Origin: Climacium dendroides
Taxonomy: Eukaryota; Streptophyta; Bryopsida; Hypnales; Climaciaceae
Length of the DNA stretch: 64,000 nt
Assembly: GCA_950106755.1 (NCBI GenBank)
Contig: OX467091.1
Span: 27,421,538-27,485,537 of the forward strand
Direction of reading: 5' to 3'
The notes under the pieces: model-generated
The model's database searches: none
What the model was told of the DNA's origin: nothing
What the model saw: only the letters and a program-made list of their open reading frames with translations
Shown here: positions 35,691 to 46,690 of the stretch, one piece after another
Numbering within the stretch: position 1 is the stretch's first letter
How the letters are laid out: each line of letters starts with the position of its first letter
Program-made: the position numbers and the translations under genes

Positions 35691-37179
35691 ATCCCCATTT
35701 AGCTTGTTTCTTTTCCTTGATTGATTATCTTGTGAATATTCCGGTTATTGTGCCCAAAGTTGACATACGCGATTGTTATGCTTGCAGAGTTTCTCTATGG
35801 CAGTCCTCCAGCGGTTTCAAAACATAAATCCAATCACAGACGGAGCCAAGGTGAACTCTCTGAAGGACTTAAAGAATGAGATTCAGATAACAACTCTCCC
35901 TAACGATTACTAGTTGATGTGGGAGAAGTTCCTCCAATGGCACCCCGCAGGAAATTTGATTGACCCTATCACTGAAGAACCTTTCAAGGACCTCAAAGGT
36001 TTCAAGGAAAATGACCAAAACTTGAAGAGGGAGTTTTTTAGACGATGCGGTCACTTCACGGACATAGACTTCAGGGACTTTGCAAAACATCTCATCCTGC
36101 AAACAAACAACCGCACATGTGGGTATCCAAAAGTCTCTGTCTCGAAGACTAGGATCCCAGTAAGCGACAACTACGTGGCTTCCGATTGGGTCAAAAGAAG
36201 AAAGCAGAAGAAAGTTATCATGCAGGATTTGGTAGACGTGAAGTCGCGCCTGGAGTTCTTTGACACTGCTGGGGACGTCAATGACTTCGTATGTGGGGAC
36301 TGGAAGTTGAGGCACAGATTCTCGTCAGCATCTTGGGATTTCTTGCTTTCACACCCAAGCAAAGAATATTTCAAGAAGCGACTCCAGAACGACGCTCGTC
36401 TAAAGCGGGTGACAGATTTGGAGGATCAATTTCCAGAAGTGATGTACATGTTCCAAACTTTTATGACGTTGAAGTACAAGCTTCCGGTTATTGTAGGCGA
36501 GGTTCACATGCGCGCAATAGACAGGGTTGCGTGTTCACTTGTCTCAAACAGCGCGTACCAGTACATGGCGTCGACAATCAACTTGGGGGTGTTCAACTCT
36601 AGGGAAATTTTAAGGCACACTCGCATTGACGATGTCGGAGTTGTTGACCGATTTCTCAACTTCCTGAAAGAGAAGCTTGAGCCCTCCATGACAGAGCCAA
36701 ACGTGTGGCTCTTTATTTTTGAGCGCGAGAACCAAAGGGGAGCCGCCTGTAAATTTGCAGTGCACAACCTTCAAGAATTCGACGTCGTGCATTCTGTGTA
36801 CATACCTTGCAGGGCCGAGAACCTCAACTGCCTCCCTGTTCGTAAGAGGATAGACCCCGTGCCACTCCTCTTCCTTTTTAAGAAAGGAAACAATTTTGCA
36901 TCTTCCGTGCGCCCACTGATGCGAGCTCAGTATGACACCTCCCCGGATTGTGTGTACTATAAAGACCCCGCGAGGTGCACTGAAAACAAGTACAGGATGT
37001 TTGCAAGTGAACTCCGGTTTGAGTTCTACCTCGATGTGCTGCAGTCTTTTGCAACGCCTGAAGAAAACGTCCTTGGAGTTTACACGGGAACTAAGTTCAT
37101 GATGGCCTCCAAGGTAAATTCATTTAATCATATGAACCTCGCGCTTGTTAATGCATAATTTGTTGTATTCTGTGCTTGG

Positions 37180-37263
37180 GTATCATCGACCCGATGATAA
37201 CTCCTCGGCGTTTCCTTTGAATATGTTGTATTTCGAGACTGGGTATCATCGACCCGACGATAA
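37180..37263. repeat. Two palindrome copies in intron 2 of the ParB-like gene
   Basis: Copies at 37180-37200 (GTATCATCGA C CCGATGATAA) and 37243-37263, both inside the intron 37114-37305. Similar sequence around both (TTGTATT...GGGTATC) indicates a local duplication. Confidence 0.75.
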
Positions 37264-38513
37264 TTTGAACTATTGTACTAACTGAACTTCCTGCCTTTGA
37301 TTCAGATGTTTGGAGCTTTTTTCTATGGATTCTGCGACAAATCTTCGGTTTCTATACATATGAAAATGGCCGACGTCGCTGACAAAATGGACATGAACAA
37401 CTTACTTTTCTCCAATTCGCCCTACTCCCTGGACTTTACGAAACCCCATCGTGAATTTCAAAGGGTAGAGGCGCCTCCTTTCAGAGAGGAAGGTGACGAC
37501 GGAGTCTCTCTTTCAGAGGAGTCAACCGAGGACGACGTCGTTTTAGAACCAGGTGTAGGCGACGACGATGTCGAGACGGACGAAGAGTGGGAGCTCCGAA
37601 AGCAAGTAGAGGGTAGGAACTCCCCGGGAAGCGATCCGGTCGAGGAGGGAGGCGACTCAGAGGATAAAGCCGAGTCGGAGGACGGAGGCGAGTCGGAGGA
37701 TGTAAGCCAATCAGAGGACGAAGGCAATTCGGAGGACGGAGGCGATGATGACAGTCCATCTCCGGAGTTGCGTACAAAGCACCGTGAGGACGTTAGTGTG
37801 CCGGCAGGACTTGAGCCTACGCGCTTCGACATCGAAGAAGCCGACGTGGAAGCCGCACTGCAATCCGATGTCGATGCAGTTGTGGAGAAGGCTTTCAACA
37901 ATGTCTTCAATGATGCTCTCCAAGACGACAGCATTCCTCCCCCGGCTGAGGAAGGCGATGTTGTCCTCACCGGAACTCTTGGTGCCTCTGAAGTGGAGGC
38001 ACAATTGCTTGAGCTTGAGGTCCAAGTTCTCAGCAGCGACGAGGAAATCGACCACAGGCATGAATCAGATGAAGACGACGACGATGGCATTCCCAAGGTC
38101 CGAGAGAAGAAAGTCGTCATTGCCCCTGATGGCAGACCCGTGAAGGTAGAAAAGGATTGGTGGAAGTAGGACCAGGAAATGCGGGAACGCAGAATCGCTC
38201 GAAAAGTCGAGCGTGAGGCGACTCAGAGGGAGCTGGAGGCAACGAAGGCGGAGTTGGCTAGAATAGAGCAGCAAAGACAAGCAGACATTAAAGCTGTTGA
38301 GGACAGACTGGCCCAAATAGAAGTCCAAAGGCAAGCGAATTATTTGAAATTTCAAGAGCAAATTGCTGCTATCATGGCCATGCAAGCTCAGGCGCAGGGC
38401 GGGCCTTCAAATCAGGCAATGACGTTCCCCGTCGCTATCTCCACTCCCGCTCCGCAGCCTTCCTCCACCCCTCAGATCCCTCAAGAAGCACAGCAATTGG
38501 TGCCACAACTACC

Positions 38514-38714
38514 ATATCGTTGACCCGACGATAAAGTCGTGTCGAATCCTCCTGGTGATACCGACTTAGTGCAGTCGACCCCGGCATCACAAATTGCAAG
38601 TGCGTCTTCTGCAAAGGCTCGGCACTCTGGAGTTCGAGTTCCGGAAGCAACTGGCCATGCAGAGGCTCTTCGAACTCCCCAGGAATTCGAGAGTTATCAT
38701 CGGCCCGATGATAA
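38514..38714. repeat. Two palindrome copies within coding sequence
   Basis: At 38514-38534 the gene frame reads YR*PDDK (TGA where the palindrome consensus has CGA). At 38694-38714 the same frame reads YHRPDDN. Both copies are read in the same phase. Confidence 0.75.
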
Positions 38715-39280
38715 CACGCAAAGCGTCTCGCTTCCTGCGGCTGAGACGACAACGGATGAAGTCGATATGTCCACTAGGGAGGGTGTCACCTCCCCTTCGC
38801 CTTATGAAGATAGTGTTGACTATGGAGAAGGCAACGAAATTTATGATGATCTGGATGTCTCAGGTGGGCAAGATAAAAATATCGCAGTCGGTGGTGAAGC
38901 CCAGACGGATGGCACAGCAGCAGCCTCCTCGCAGGTATGTCAAACAGGTCATTAGAACTTTGGACGCTTGATCTCTTTTATTTTGTTAGGAAATTGCAGT
39001 GTTAGAGTGGGCTAGTTCTATTATGAAATCTTATTCGTATTCGTGCTACGTGATAGGATGGCAGCGCCAATCCTTGATGGCTCGATTTCTTCGCACGGAC
39101 GGCGAACCCGTCCGCGGAGAGGATGCGTCTAGTCAAGTGTAGCATACTGTTCTGAGTGTACAGTTTAGTCGGCCGTAGATCAAAACATGTATCATTTTCT
39201 TTGTAAATAAAGACAGGATTTTCTTTTATAGACTGTGCATATGCATCTAATTGCATTCAATTCATGTTTTTTCCCTCAGC

Positions 39281-40258
39281 TCCAAAAACATCAAAGCATG
39301 CACCGTTCATTGCGTGTGAAGGCTCTACCTGACGGCAGCCAAAAGATTAGTGGGATTCGGTTCGTGTTTCCGCAATTTGGAAGTCCATCCTCTGCATTTA
39401 ATCAGGTAATTCCATTCTCTGTTGTTTTTCTCTGGTCAGGTAGAATCGGAGGGAGCAGCAAGAGACATCGTCTCGAAGAACGTCCTAGTGATAGGGCCAA
39501 AAACCAGGCCAAAGTGGTTGAACATTGTCTTGGACTTGAACGGCATTCTCTGCCAAGTGGTTTCAAAGTCCTCTGTTGCAAAGTTAAAGCACTTACAAGT
39601 CGAAGACCATGTTCTATGCTATAGAATCCCAACAGTAATTGGGACCGAGGTTGTATTTGCCCGACCGAATGTTGGGCAATTCCTCCATGAGGTTTCTGAC
39701 ATTGCGAAGAGGGTGGTAGTGTGGACCACGATGATGAGGCGCAATGCAGAACCTATCGTGGAACATCTCTTCCACAGTGTCAAGTACCCGTTTGACATCC
39801 TAGGTCAAGAGCAATGTCTCAAGATTGAGGTCTTCGAGGGAAAGCACTTTCATATGGGGGGCAAAGTCCATTGCATGAAAGTATTGTCGGAGACCCTTTT
39901 CACAAGTCCTAGTGGCGAGGATCCGCTCTCAATGAATAACACCCTCCTCATTGACGACTCTCCTACCGAGAGCGTTTGCAATGAGAACGGCAATTCCATC
40001 TTCTTGGACACCTAAAGTCGCGTGAAACGGAGGGACGACATTCTTATGGACGAACTCTTACCCTGGCTCAGGCACCTCCATCTGAACTGCAACGACGAGG
40101 ACTTGCGGGGTTACGTCCAAGACAAACGGATTGGCCTGAACCCTTTGGGTGCCCGTGACCTCTCAATGCAACAGATCGTACTAGAAGCAATGAGAGAGTC
40201 CAGTAGAAACCTAGGTGTTCGATACGAGCTTCTTGGGATAGAATTAGTGGTAGGGTGA
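39281..40258 (+). pseudogene. FCP1/NIF-like phosphatase domain relic in element C
   Basis: FCP1/SCP phosphatases of the HAD superfamily remove phosphate from proteins such as the RNA polymerase II tail. The domain shows WLNIVLDLNGILC (family DLDxTL; the second catalytic Asp is Asn here), VVFARPNVGQFLHEVSDIAK, RVVVWTTMMRRNAEPI, NTLLIDDSPTESVCNENGNS and, past an in-frame TAA at 40013, RRDDILMDELLPWLRHLHLN. Loss of the second Asp should disable catalysis. A short upstream exon (39281-39404, MHRSLRVKALPDGSQKISGI) could join at VESEGAARD if a 34-nt segment (GTAATT...GGTCAG) is spliced, unusually short for an intron. It may share a transcript with the ParB-like gene upstream. Confidence 0.6.
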
Positions 40259-40307
40259 GGTCGTCGTAGGAAGTAGACTTCACTAGTCCCCGCGTAGAGA
40301 CCTACTT

Positions 40308-40357
40308 GTTGTAAATGTCACCTACTTGTTGTAAATGCCACCTACTTGTTGTAAATT
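40308..40357 (+). repeat. 20-bp tandem repeat, about 2.5 units
   Basis: CCTACTTGTTGTAAATGTCA repeated with one change, just 3' of the FCP1-like unit. Confidence 0.8.
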
Positions 40358-40635
40358 AATCATGTACGATACACTTTGTAGTAAAATAATAAACTCCATT
40401 CAAGAGAGCTTGACACCTAATATTTGATTTTGAAGCTGGGGTTTTTTCTTGTGGCGCTTGGTCAAGAGCTATCGGCCTTGCAAAAGGATTACTTGAAAAG
40501 TACATCCCTGACACTTGTATTTTGTGCTTGCTCTAGGTTGGACTGCCCTTTGGTGAATGTCCTCCGAAAAGGCAGAGGCTGACGAAGAGTCTCCTTTCCG
40601 GATCAGAGAAATCAATCTCAACCTCGAACGAGTCA

Positions 40636-41460
40636 GTGGATAGGAGGAGCTGCAACTCAGCGGACGGGAGTTGCGACACCATTCCCATATCCAAACCGTA
40701 CTTGCTGCACTCCGCCACGGATGCAGCATCCGCGGCCATTGACTACATGAAGGGGGACGTAGAGGACGGTGTGGTCGACAGTCCACCAAGTAAAGGCTCG
40801 TTCAGGACTCCCATCTGCTCCCCGTCACCGCTCAAACAGGCGTCTTCAACTCCAACCGATTCGTTTTCATCTCCTCCACGGTCGGAGGCCGCGACAAGTC
40901 GGAGACTCCACCTCATCCCCGAACTTGGTGCGGGATATCATAGACTCGACGATGTTACACGTTTGACAACATGCGTGGTGCCTTCAAACTTGAACAAGAG
41001 TACCGACTCCTCTGGTTTTCCAGTGAATTGGAAGTCTACAAGTGATGTTCGGGTCCCTCAACTTGGAGATAATTGGCCTCGCCCCACAGTGGGTGTTGGA
41101 GCGAGACGATTGCTTCCCTCACGAGAGAATATCCATACAAAGAGGTTTCTTCAAAACTGTCGGTGGCATTCGGGCTCCAAGTCCAGTGGATCTGGTACTG
41201 TGTGCATATCCAATGTCAAACTCTTGGTGCCAAAGCCGTTACGAGGATCAAAATCCCTTTCCGCCTCTGAGGCTCCTCCTAGTACCTACAAGCCACTTCG
41301 TAGTGAGGCTAGAGCTAGAAGTACGGAGGTCTCAAGTGTACAGTTCGGTGAAAGAGCATGGCATTCTGCTTCGCGACGCAAGGATATTTTGAAAGGCCTA
41401 GCAGACCTTAAGGCATTGGAGGCTAAACAAAAGAGTTGTGTAGACAATAGCGATGCTTAG
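40636..41460 (+). CDS. Uncharacterised ORF in element C
   Basis: This 274-codon frame is open to a TAG at 41458-41460. The product is Ser/Pro-rich, basic and probably disordered (PPSKGSFRTPICSPSPLKQA, SSTPTDSFSSPPRSEAATSR). I recognise no domain. It contains a degenerate palindrome at 40935-40955 read as YHRLDDV, the same phase as the two copies in the ParB-like gene. Unlike its neighbours it has no premature stop. The annotated start is not an ATG context I can support, so it may be a 3' exon. It is the last unit before the right end of C. Confidence 0.4.
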   Translation: MDRRSCNSADGSCDTIPISKPYLLHSATDAASAAIDYMKGDVEDGVVDSPPSKGSFRTPICSPSPLKQASSTPTDSFSSPPRSEAATSRRLHLIPELGAGYHRLDDVTRLTTCVVPSNLNKSTDSSGFPVNWKSTSDVRVPQLGDNWPRPTVGVGARRLLPSRENIHTKRFLQNCRWHSGSKSSGSGTVCISNVKLLVPKPLRGSKSLSASEAPPSTYKPLRSEARARSTEVSSVQFGERAWHSASRRKDILKGLADLKALEAKQKSCVDNSDA

Positions 41461-41907
41461 GAAAAAAATGGAAGTTTTGGAGGCTATAGGCTATTTCTCT
41501 TGTACTATACATACGGCGTATATATCATGCCTATAGCCCCATATTCATCAAAGTGAAGTGCTTTGCATTTACGCAGTCACTTCGTATATACATAGGACTC
41601 ATAAGAAATTAAGAGATTATATTTTGAGAACTACAGAAGCCAATCAGGGCAAAATTACACAACTTGAATTCAAATCCTTGAGTACATTCAACTTCCAAGT
41701 GTGAATTTGCTTGAATTTTCTTTCCAAACCCTAAACCGGACATTTTTCGTTGTAAAGTATTTCACCTTATTTGTGCACTTCTTTGAAATTGTTGTCTCAA
41801 TTGTGCCTGAAACTCTAAAAACTAAATTGTTTTTTATCATTGAGCCTGCAACTTCTTCCCCAAAAAAACTTTAACATGTGTTTTCAAAGTCTCAAAACTA
41901 CCATTCT
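41461..41907. other. Right subterminal region of element C
   Basis: AT-rich and non-coding. It contains inverted subterminal GTCTCAATT words leading into the 24-bp terminal repeat. Confidence 0.5.
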
Positions 41908-41931
41908 GTCTCAATTTAACGAATAAGGCCT

Positions 41932-42366
41932 TAACTCTATGATGGCATCTAACTTCTCAATTTTCACTGGGCGGAGAGTAGAATTATCAAGAAGGACTGG
42001 AAGAGCTTCACGACTAGGACTGGGTGAAACCATATGAGCAACGTATGGCATATCTACAGAAGAGTTATCTAACTGCCGACTTCGAATTTCTGTTGATGCA
42101 CCTACCATAGACAGTGGCAGTCCATACGCTCTATAGTTTCCAATAGGAAGATACCAACACTTCCTTCCTTCCTCTGTAGACTTCAATATTAGAATTGATT
42201 GCTGCACTTCTCCTGATTCAGACATTCTCTCTTCTTCGACATAGATGGAAGACTCTACAAATCTAAAGCGGACGTGCAATAGATGGCTTAAAACTCTAGC
42301 ATGTCCACCTTCATCTACTAGAAACACTAGGGGAATGTCATGGCCATCTACACGAATACAAGCCAT
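41932..42366 (-). pseudogene. SWIM-type transposase of element B, N-terminal exon
   Basis: An ATG at 42364-42366 opens MACIRVDGHDIPLVFLVDEG, then RFVESSIYVEEERMSESGEV, KCWYLPIGNYRAYGLPLSMV and VKIEKLDAIIEL, where element C begins. On the other side of C the gene resumes at 23555 as SSESEGESPDLTVHKNACNF. Joining the two sides across the TA duplication leaves a one-base frame difference (IIELV then a shifted SSESEG), so a small lesion or an intron border lies at the site. Assignment to the transposase rests on position, strand and continuity, not on a recognised domain. Confidence 0.55.
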
Positions 42367-44155
42367 GATTCAAACTTTGCTCTTGGAGAACAATATGGAT
42401 CAAAGAAGGCAGTCTTTGATCTCTTGTCAATGAATATTTGCTTTCTTATAGTGTATGGATTTGTTACTGTGGAACTAGTGAAAATAAAGGAGGATGGAAG
42501 TTACTAAGTAAACTGGAAGTGTATGGAAAAATAACAGTTGGAAAATAACTTTAAAAAAATTCCAATCATAGTACCATACAGTGAAGCATTTATTGTTGTT
42601 GGCGGCTTTAATCAACACATTCAATGCATCCACAATAGAAGTACTTGCACGCCAATCACACAAAATAAAATGACATGACTTAGACTAAGCTACTGAGACA
42701 AACATAAGTCCAAATTCTTTCAATACATTTGGTCATGACATGTCTTATAAGAGTGTAATAGGTTTGAAACATCCTTTGCTATAAATTCGTACGTGTATTC
42801 TATATGATTGATGTACTTGGATGCATGGTCTAAATGCAATGTTTGAAGCAATGCACTTTTGATGTTCATGGGAAAAAATCTCTAAATGCAACTAAGTATG
42901 GGAAAATCAACTCTTCATATAGGACAAGAAAACAGTACAATACCATAGAATAACCTATTCTTTGTGTACGACAAGAAGCCTATAGAATCAAATACTATCT
43001 AGAAGAATGAGAATCAAAATTCAAAATGTCACTAACATCATGGCTTTTTCCAAATTAGAATAAAAATCTTTATAGATCAGAATCCAATGTCTTCTCCAAC
43101 TTCATGGTTGCTTTCTTAATCCATGATGCTCCTTCTGGTTTTTTAAAGCATTATTAATAAAATAATTTGCATAGAATCCGCCTTTTACTCAGAGTTCACT
43201 TATAATTATTATCAAAGGCAAAAATAGAACCAAAGGAATGAACTTGAGCTTGGATTATTCTTCCACAATCTAGGGGGCCCCTTCAATGAAAACATTCTAT
43301 TTCCTAAATCATAGCTGCAGGTAGTACCATGGAGACACAACCAAGAGGAATCGAGTGGGTATTAAGGTTGTAATGCAAAAAGGCAAGACCTGGTAAGTCC
43401 AGCTGTTTACTCGCACTTCCTTTGTACTAGAGGGCAAGTCCTCTATGCGGAGTCCATATTGAATCCCTCCTTTCTCATTTTCAAGAAATGATTCGTTTCC
43501 CTACATTCCTATAGTATTCTAGTTCCAACTTATATAATTGAATTTTAAGAAAAACAATATTTTCTTTCATTTTTTGCTCACTACACAAAAATGTCACATT
43601 TTTTTACAATTTCTTCCCGAAACATGCCTTGGGACTTTAGAGGTTAATTCAATTGCTAGATGCTTTATTTTATTTTATATTGCGTGTTTTGCCTTTAAAA
43701 AATTCCAGAATGCTCATGACTTAAGGGCAAAGACAAGACTTCCTTATTATCCAAGTAGCCACTAAATAGTTGAAAATAAAACTATTTCTAGTAGAAAAAT
43801 GTAGCAAAAAATGTATCTTGCATTGTTTGAATTAACTTGAGTTATGATTTGATATACAAATGTTACCCAGCAGTAAGACATGTACATCCATGAGCACCCT
43901 ACTAAGGATTTGATCATAGTTCCTATTATTACTCTGACTTCAATTTTGTTGAATCTTGTTGGTAATCGAAAGAAGATCCCAACACAACTAAGCATGTATT
44001 TTGGTGCGCTATATTGAAAGTAAAAAACTTTGGAGTGTTGCTCGTAGGTGTTTTCAATTGTCTTTGGGCTTCTTTAGATTGCAAAGGTAAAAGAAACAAG
44101 CTCAAATTTTTAATCAGTATCATGCGTTCATGATATTCAACTTATAAGACCAGTC

Positions 44156-44397
44156 CCATGGGCGCAGGGAGAATTGGCCCCTTCATTGGCTTGGTCAACT
44201 TTGGTTTGACAGAAAAAAAAATTATGTTGTGCCATTTTTTTGAGAATTCTTGCATCTCCTCCGAGGTAATTTGGGGCCTCTGATTGCAAAAATAAATTCA
44301 GAATTTAAAAAAAAAATTAAACCTTGCAAATAGAAAATTCCACGGGTTGCAAGGCAAGGGCAAGGATGGGGGTCAATTCACCCTGGCCATCCCATGG
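44156..44397. mobile_element. MITE related to the 9721-9956 copy
   Basis: Ends CCATGGGCGCAGGGAGAATT and, inverted, CCATGGGATGGCCAGGGTGA. The interior TAATTTGGGGCCTCTGATTG matches the first copy. No coding capacity. Confidence 0.5.
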
Positions 44398-45929
44398 CTC
44401 ACTTGGACTTCTCCGAAACCATGTAGTGCGAGAAGAATCTTCTCAGTAGTGCGCAGTGAGAATGTCTCATCGATATTCCCGGACCAAATCCAGGAACCCA
44501 CCTACTTCCCTATTGAAGGAGTCACCAAGCTTTGACAGCATTTTATTCTTTGTAACAGTGCTCCCTTAAGACGTGGTGCGAACCAGCCTTAACTCATGTA
44601 CCATCTCCCTTTATATTTTGGGCACATCATGATTCAAAGTACCCTTGAATACCTCGCTCAAGAATTTGAACGCCTCGCCTTTACAGACGGGTGGTTATTG
44701 TGGGATAGGAAGCCGCCAGTGAATGAATCTGGATTGCCGGCGTCCATGAAAGCTCCTCTGCACATGGTTGCGGTTGAGGGTCCATATGTAATTCTCGAAG
44801 TCCTTCTGAATTTCAGATTATGACAACCTGTGGTATAAATCTCGGCTTGAACTCATCGGTCTTCTCACATCTGGTGGTCTTTGCAATCTATTCCGTGGTG
44901 CCTTCAATTCTGAAGCACTTCGGTTCTTGTTCCTGTTATTCACGATTTGGCAGCAGGAGCAGCGTTACTTCACAATGAGGAATACGAGGAGGCGTGGAAG
45001 ACTGGGAAGTGAAGATTCGCAAACAAGGTTGGCGGCACGCATCGAAGACACGGAGCAGGTAATCACCGACCTCATCTTATATTTTTTTTTGTTTTCATGC
45101 AGTCCGGTTGATACATGTTTTTTTTTCAAGGAAGATCGACCGTAAACCTCCAGTACACACTTCCATGTATGAACCCGTTAAATTCACCAACTGTGATGCT
45201 TAAAGGTTGATCATTGTATATAAACCTGCCCATTCTATGGATCTGTATCGCTTTCATTGTCCGCTTCTAGTTTATTAAGCTCATTCACATGAACACTGGA
45301 TGGCCACTTTCTTTTGCTCGGTGCAATCATGATGGACAGCACTTGTACATGATGTTCTTGATTAAGAGCCGACCTCATTCTCACTGTTTCAAGTCTGTAG
45401 ATATTGAGCTAGTGTACAAATCCAATCTTATTCTTAAGTAATTTTGAAACCTGCTGGCCTCGAAGCGACTGGCTACAAGTGCTATTAATTTCTAGACACA
45501 CACGAATTTAGAAATCTTGTGAACTGAGTATTCTGTATTTGAGGTATTCCTGTTGAAGTTCCATCTGGAGATGATTTCTTGGTCCTGAATAATTATCAGG
45601 CAAGTAGTCAAAGCCTCGGTTGAACTCCGAATGCATACAAGTTAAGATCCATGGACGCATAGCCAGATGCTTTTGTCAAGTTCAGAGGATCGGACTGCTT
45701 CTCGGGTCGGAATGTTTAGGTGTAAGCCGGTAAGCTAGTTTAGCCAGTAGGACTCCTTTACATTCTGCCATTCGATTTCGATCATTCTTATCAAGGCCGG
45801 ATCACGCATGTGGTAGTCGTTTCCACCACGTAAATTCTGTCCCCATGCACATTGTCTTGCTGATCACCCTGATGTTTGTCGAATCTTATTTCGAAGGTGA
45901 AGCTCCTTCCAAGTTTCAATCGTAGATTC

Positions 45930-46690
45930 CATTGTAGATTCTCTACACAATTAAGTAATTCTGCATTTGTCGGCAGTTGAATGACATAGGTTTTGGGTAT
46001 TTTAAAAATACCCGGACTTTCCTAACGCTTGATCGATTGGTCTTCCTACTTTGGTCGTACCAGAGATCGATGTGGGAAATATCTAGTAGTCGGAGTTGAA
46101 AGGACCCCAGTACATATCTGCAGCCTGCACCCCCCCTAAACCGCAAAACCGTAAGTTCATAATTCTATCTTCGAAGTCCGCAAACGGGGGTAGCAGTTCC
46201 GAGTTTTTCAATTTGTCCACTTTCCAGTTGTGTTCCCCATGCACATCGATCATCATGGATGTTCGTCAAATTCTGTTTGGAAGGTGCAGCTCCTTACTAG
46301 TTTGAAGCGTAGATCCGATTGCAGATTGTAGTTCAATGAATTATCATTTGCGGGAATCGTTTCTTGTATAGTAAAAAAAACGGACCGTCTTACACCTTGA
46401 TCGATGGGTCTTTCCCTGCTTCGGTCGTACCGGAGATCGACGTGGGAAATGTGGTGCAATCGAAGTTGGAAGGACCCCAATGCATCTCCGGAGCCTGCGC
46501 CTTCGCTCCCCGGAATACTCGAAAGATTAATGGTTTGACTTCCAAGTCCAGAAAGGGGGGTAGCGCCAGGGACCCCAGGGACCCCAGTCGGACCCCAAGG
46601 ACCCCAATCGTACCCGACGGGGTTGTCGGGGGTACCTCGCGCTACCCCCCTTTCTGAACTTGCTGGCCCCATTAGATTCTCTTGAATCGA
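45930..46690 (+). repeat. Tandem duplication, unit about 381 bp
   Basis: TCGTACCAGAGATCGATGTG at about 46047 recurs as TCGTACCGGAGATCGACGTG at about 46428, and the segments ending in GCCTGC and ...GGGGGTAGC follow both. The two units have diverged considerably. Confidence 0.65.
46543..46662. mobile_element. Foldback mini-element, GGGGGGTAGC family
   Basis: Arms CAAGTCCAGAAAGGGGGGTA(GCGC) and its inverse (CAAGTTCAGAAAGGGGGGTA read inwards), one mismatch. The core holds repeated GGGACCCCAG/AGGACCCCAA words. Confidence 0.65.

Larger units (their letters stand above)
34270..38955 (+). pseudogene. ParB-like / degenerate methyltransferase-like protein of element C
   Basis: Exon 1 (ATG 34270 to 35654) carries a basic linker and a ParB-like region: MKTVMIDIKQCI, FMIINGQHSIVAS (the GQHS site resembles ParB DGxHR), then LIVWTQDVNKLRCISSFYNL. 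Exon 2 (35790-37113) carries VWLFIFERENQRGAACKF and VLGVYTGTKFMMAS, positioned like motifs IV and I of the element A/B methyltransferase but without the usual catalytic residues. Exon 3 (from 37306) encodes a long acidic SED-rich tail and a coiled coil (REATQRELEATKAELARIEQ). Splices GCG|GTAAAG/GCAGAG and AAG|GTAAAT/TTCAG keep frame. In-frame stops: TAG at 34690, 35383, 35911 and 38167, TGA at 38521. Palindromes sit in both introns and in the last exon. A strong donor CAG|GTATGT near 38934 suggests splicing onward to the FCP1-like unit. Confidence 0.55.
23559..41931. mobile_element. Element C: 18.4-kb DNA transposon carrying palindrome arrays
   Basis: Both ends carry the same perfect 24-bp inverted repeat, starting AGGCCTTATTCGTTAAATTG and ending AGAC (23559-23582 and 41908-41931). 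It is flanked by TA (23557-23558 and 41932-41933), giving the pre-insertion sequence GACAACTAACTC. AATTGAGAC recurs subterminally on the left (23574, 23639, 23657) and inverted on the right (41794, 41909), as expected of transposase-binding sites. It has inserted in or next to the transposase gene of B. Cargo: a DUF7869-type gene, a ParB/degenerate methyltransferase-like gene, an FCP1-like relic, a further ORF and the palindrome family. The superfamily is not assigned. Confidence 0.7.

Noticed and set aside
37458..38120. Ser-rich 220-codon minus-strand frame
   Set aside because: Shadow of the acidic, GA-rich exon of the ParB-like gene on the plus strand.
23559..41931. Endogenous large DNA virus
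   Set aside because: Palindrome arrays recall baculovirus homologous regions, but there is no capsid, polymerase or packaging gene. The unit has transposon-type ends and a TA duplication.
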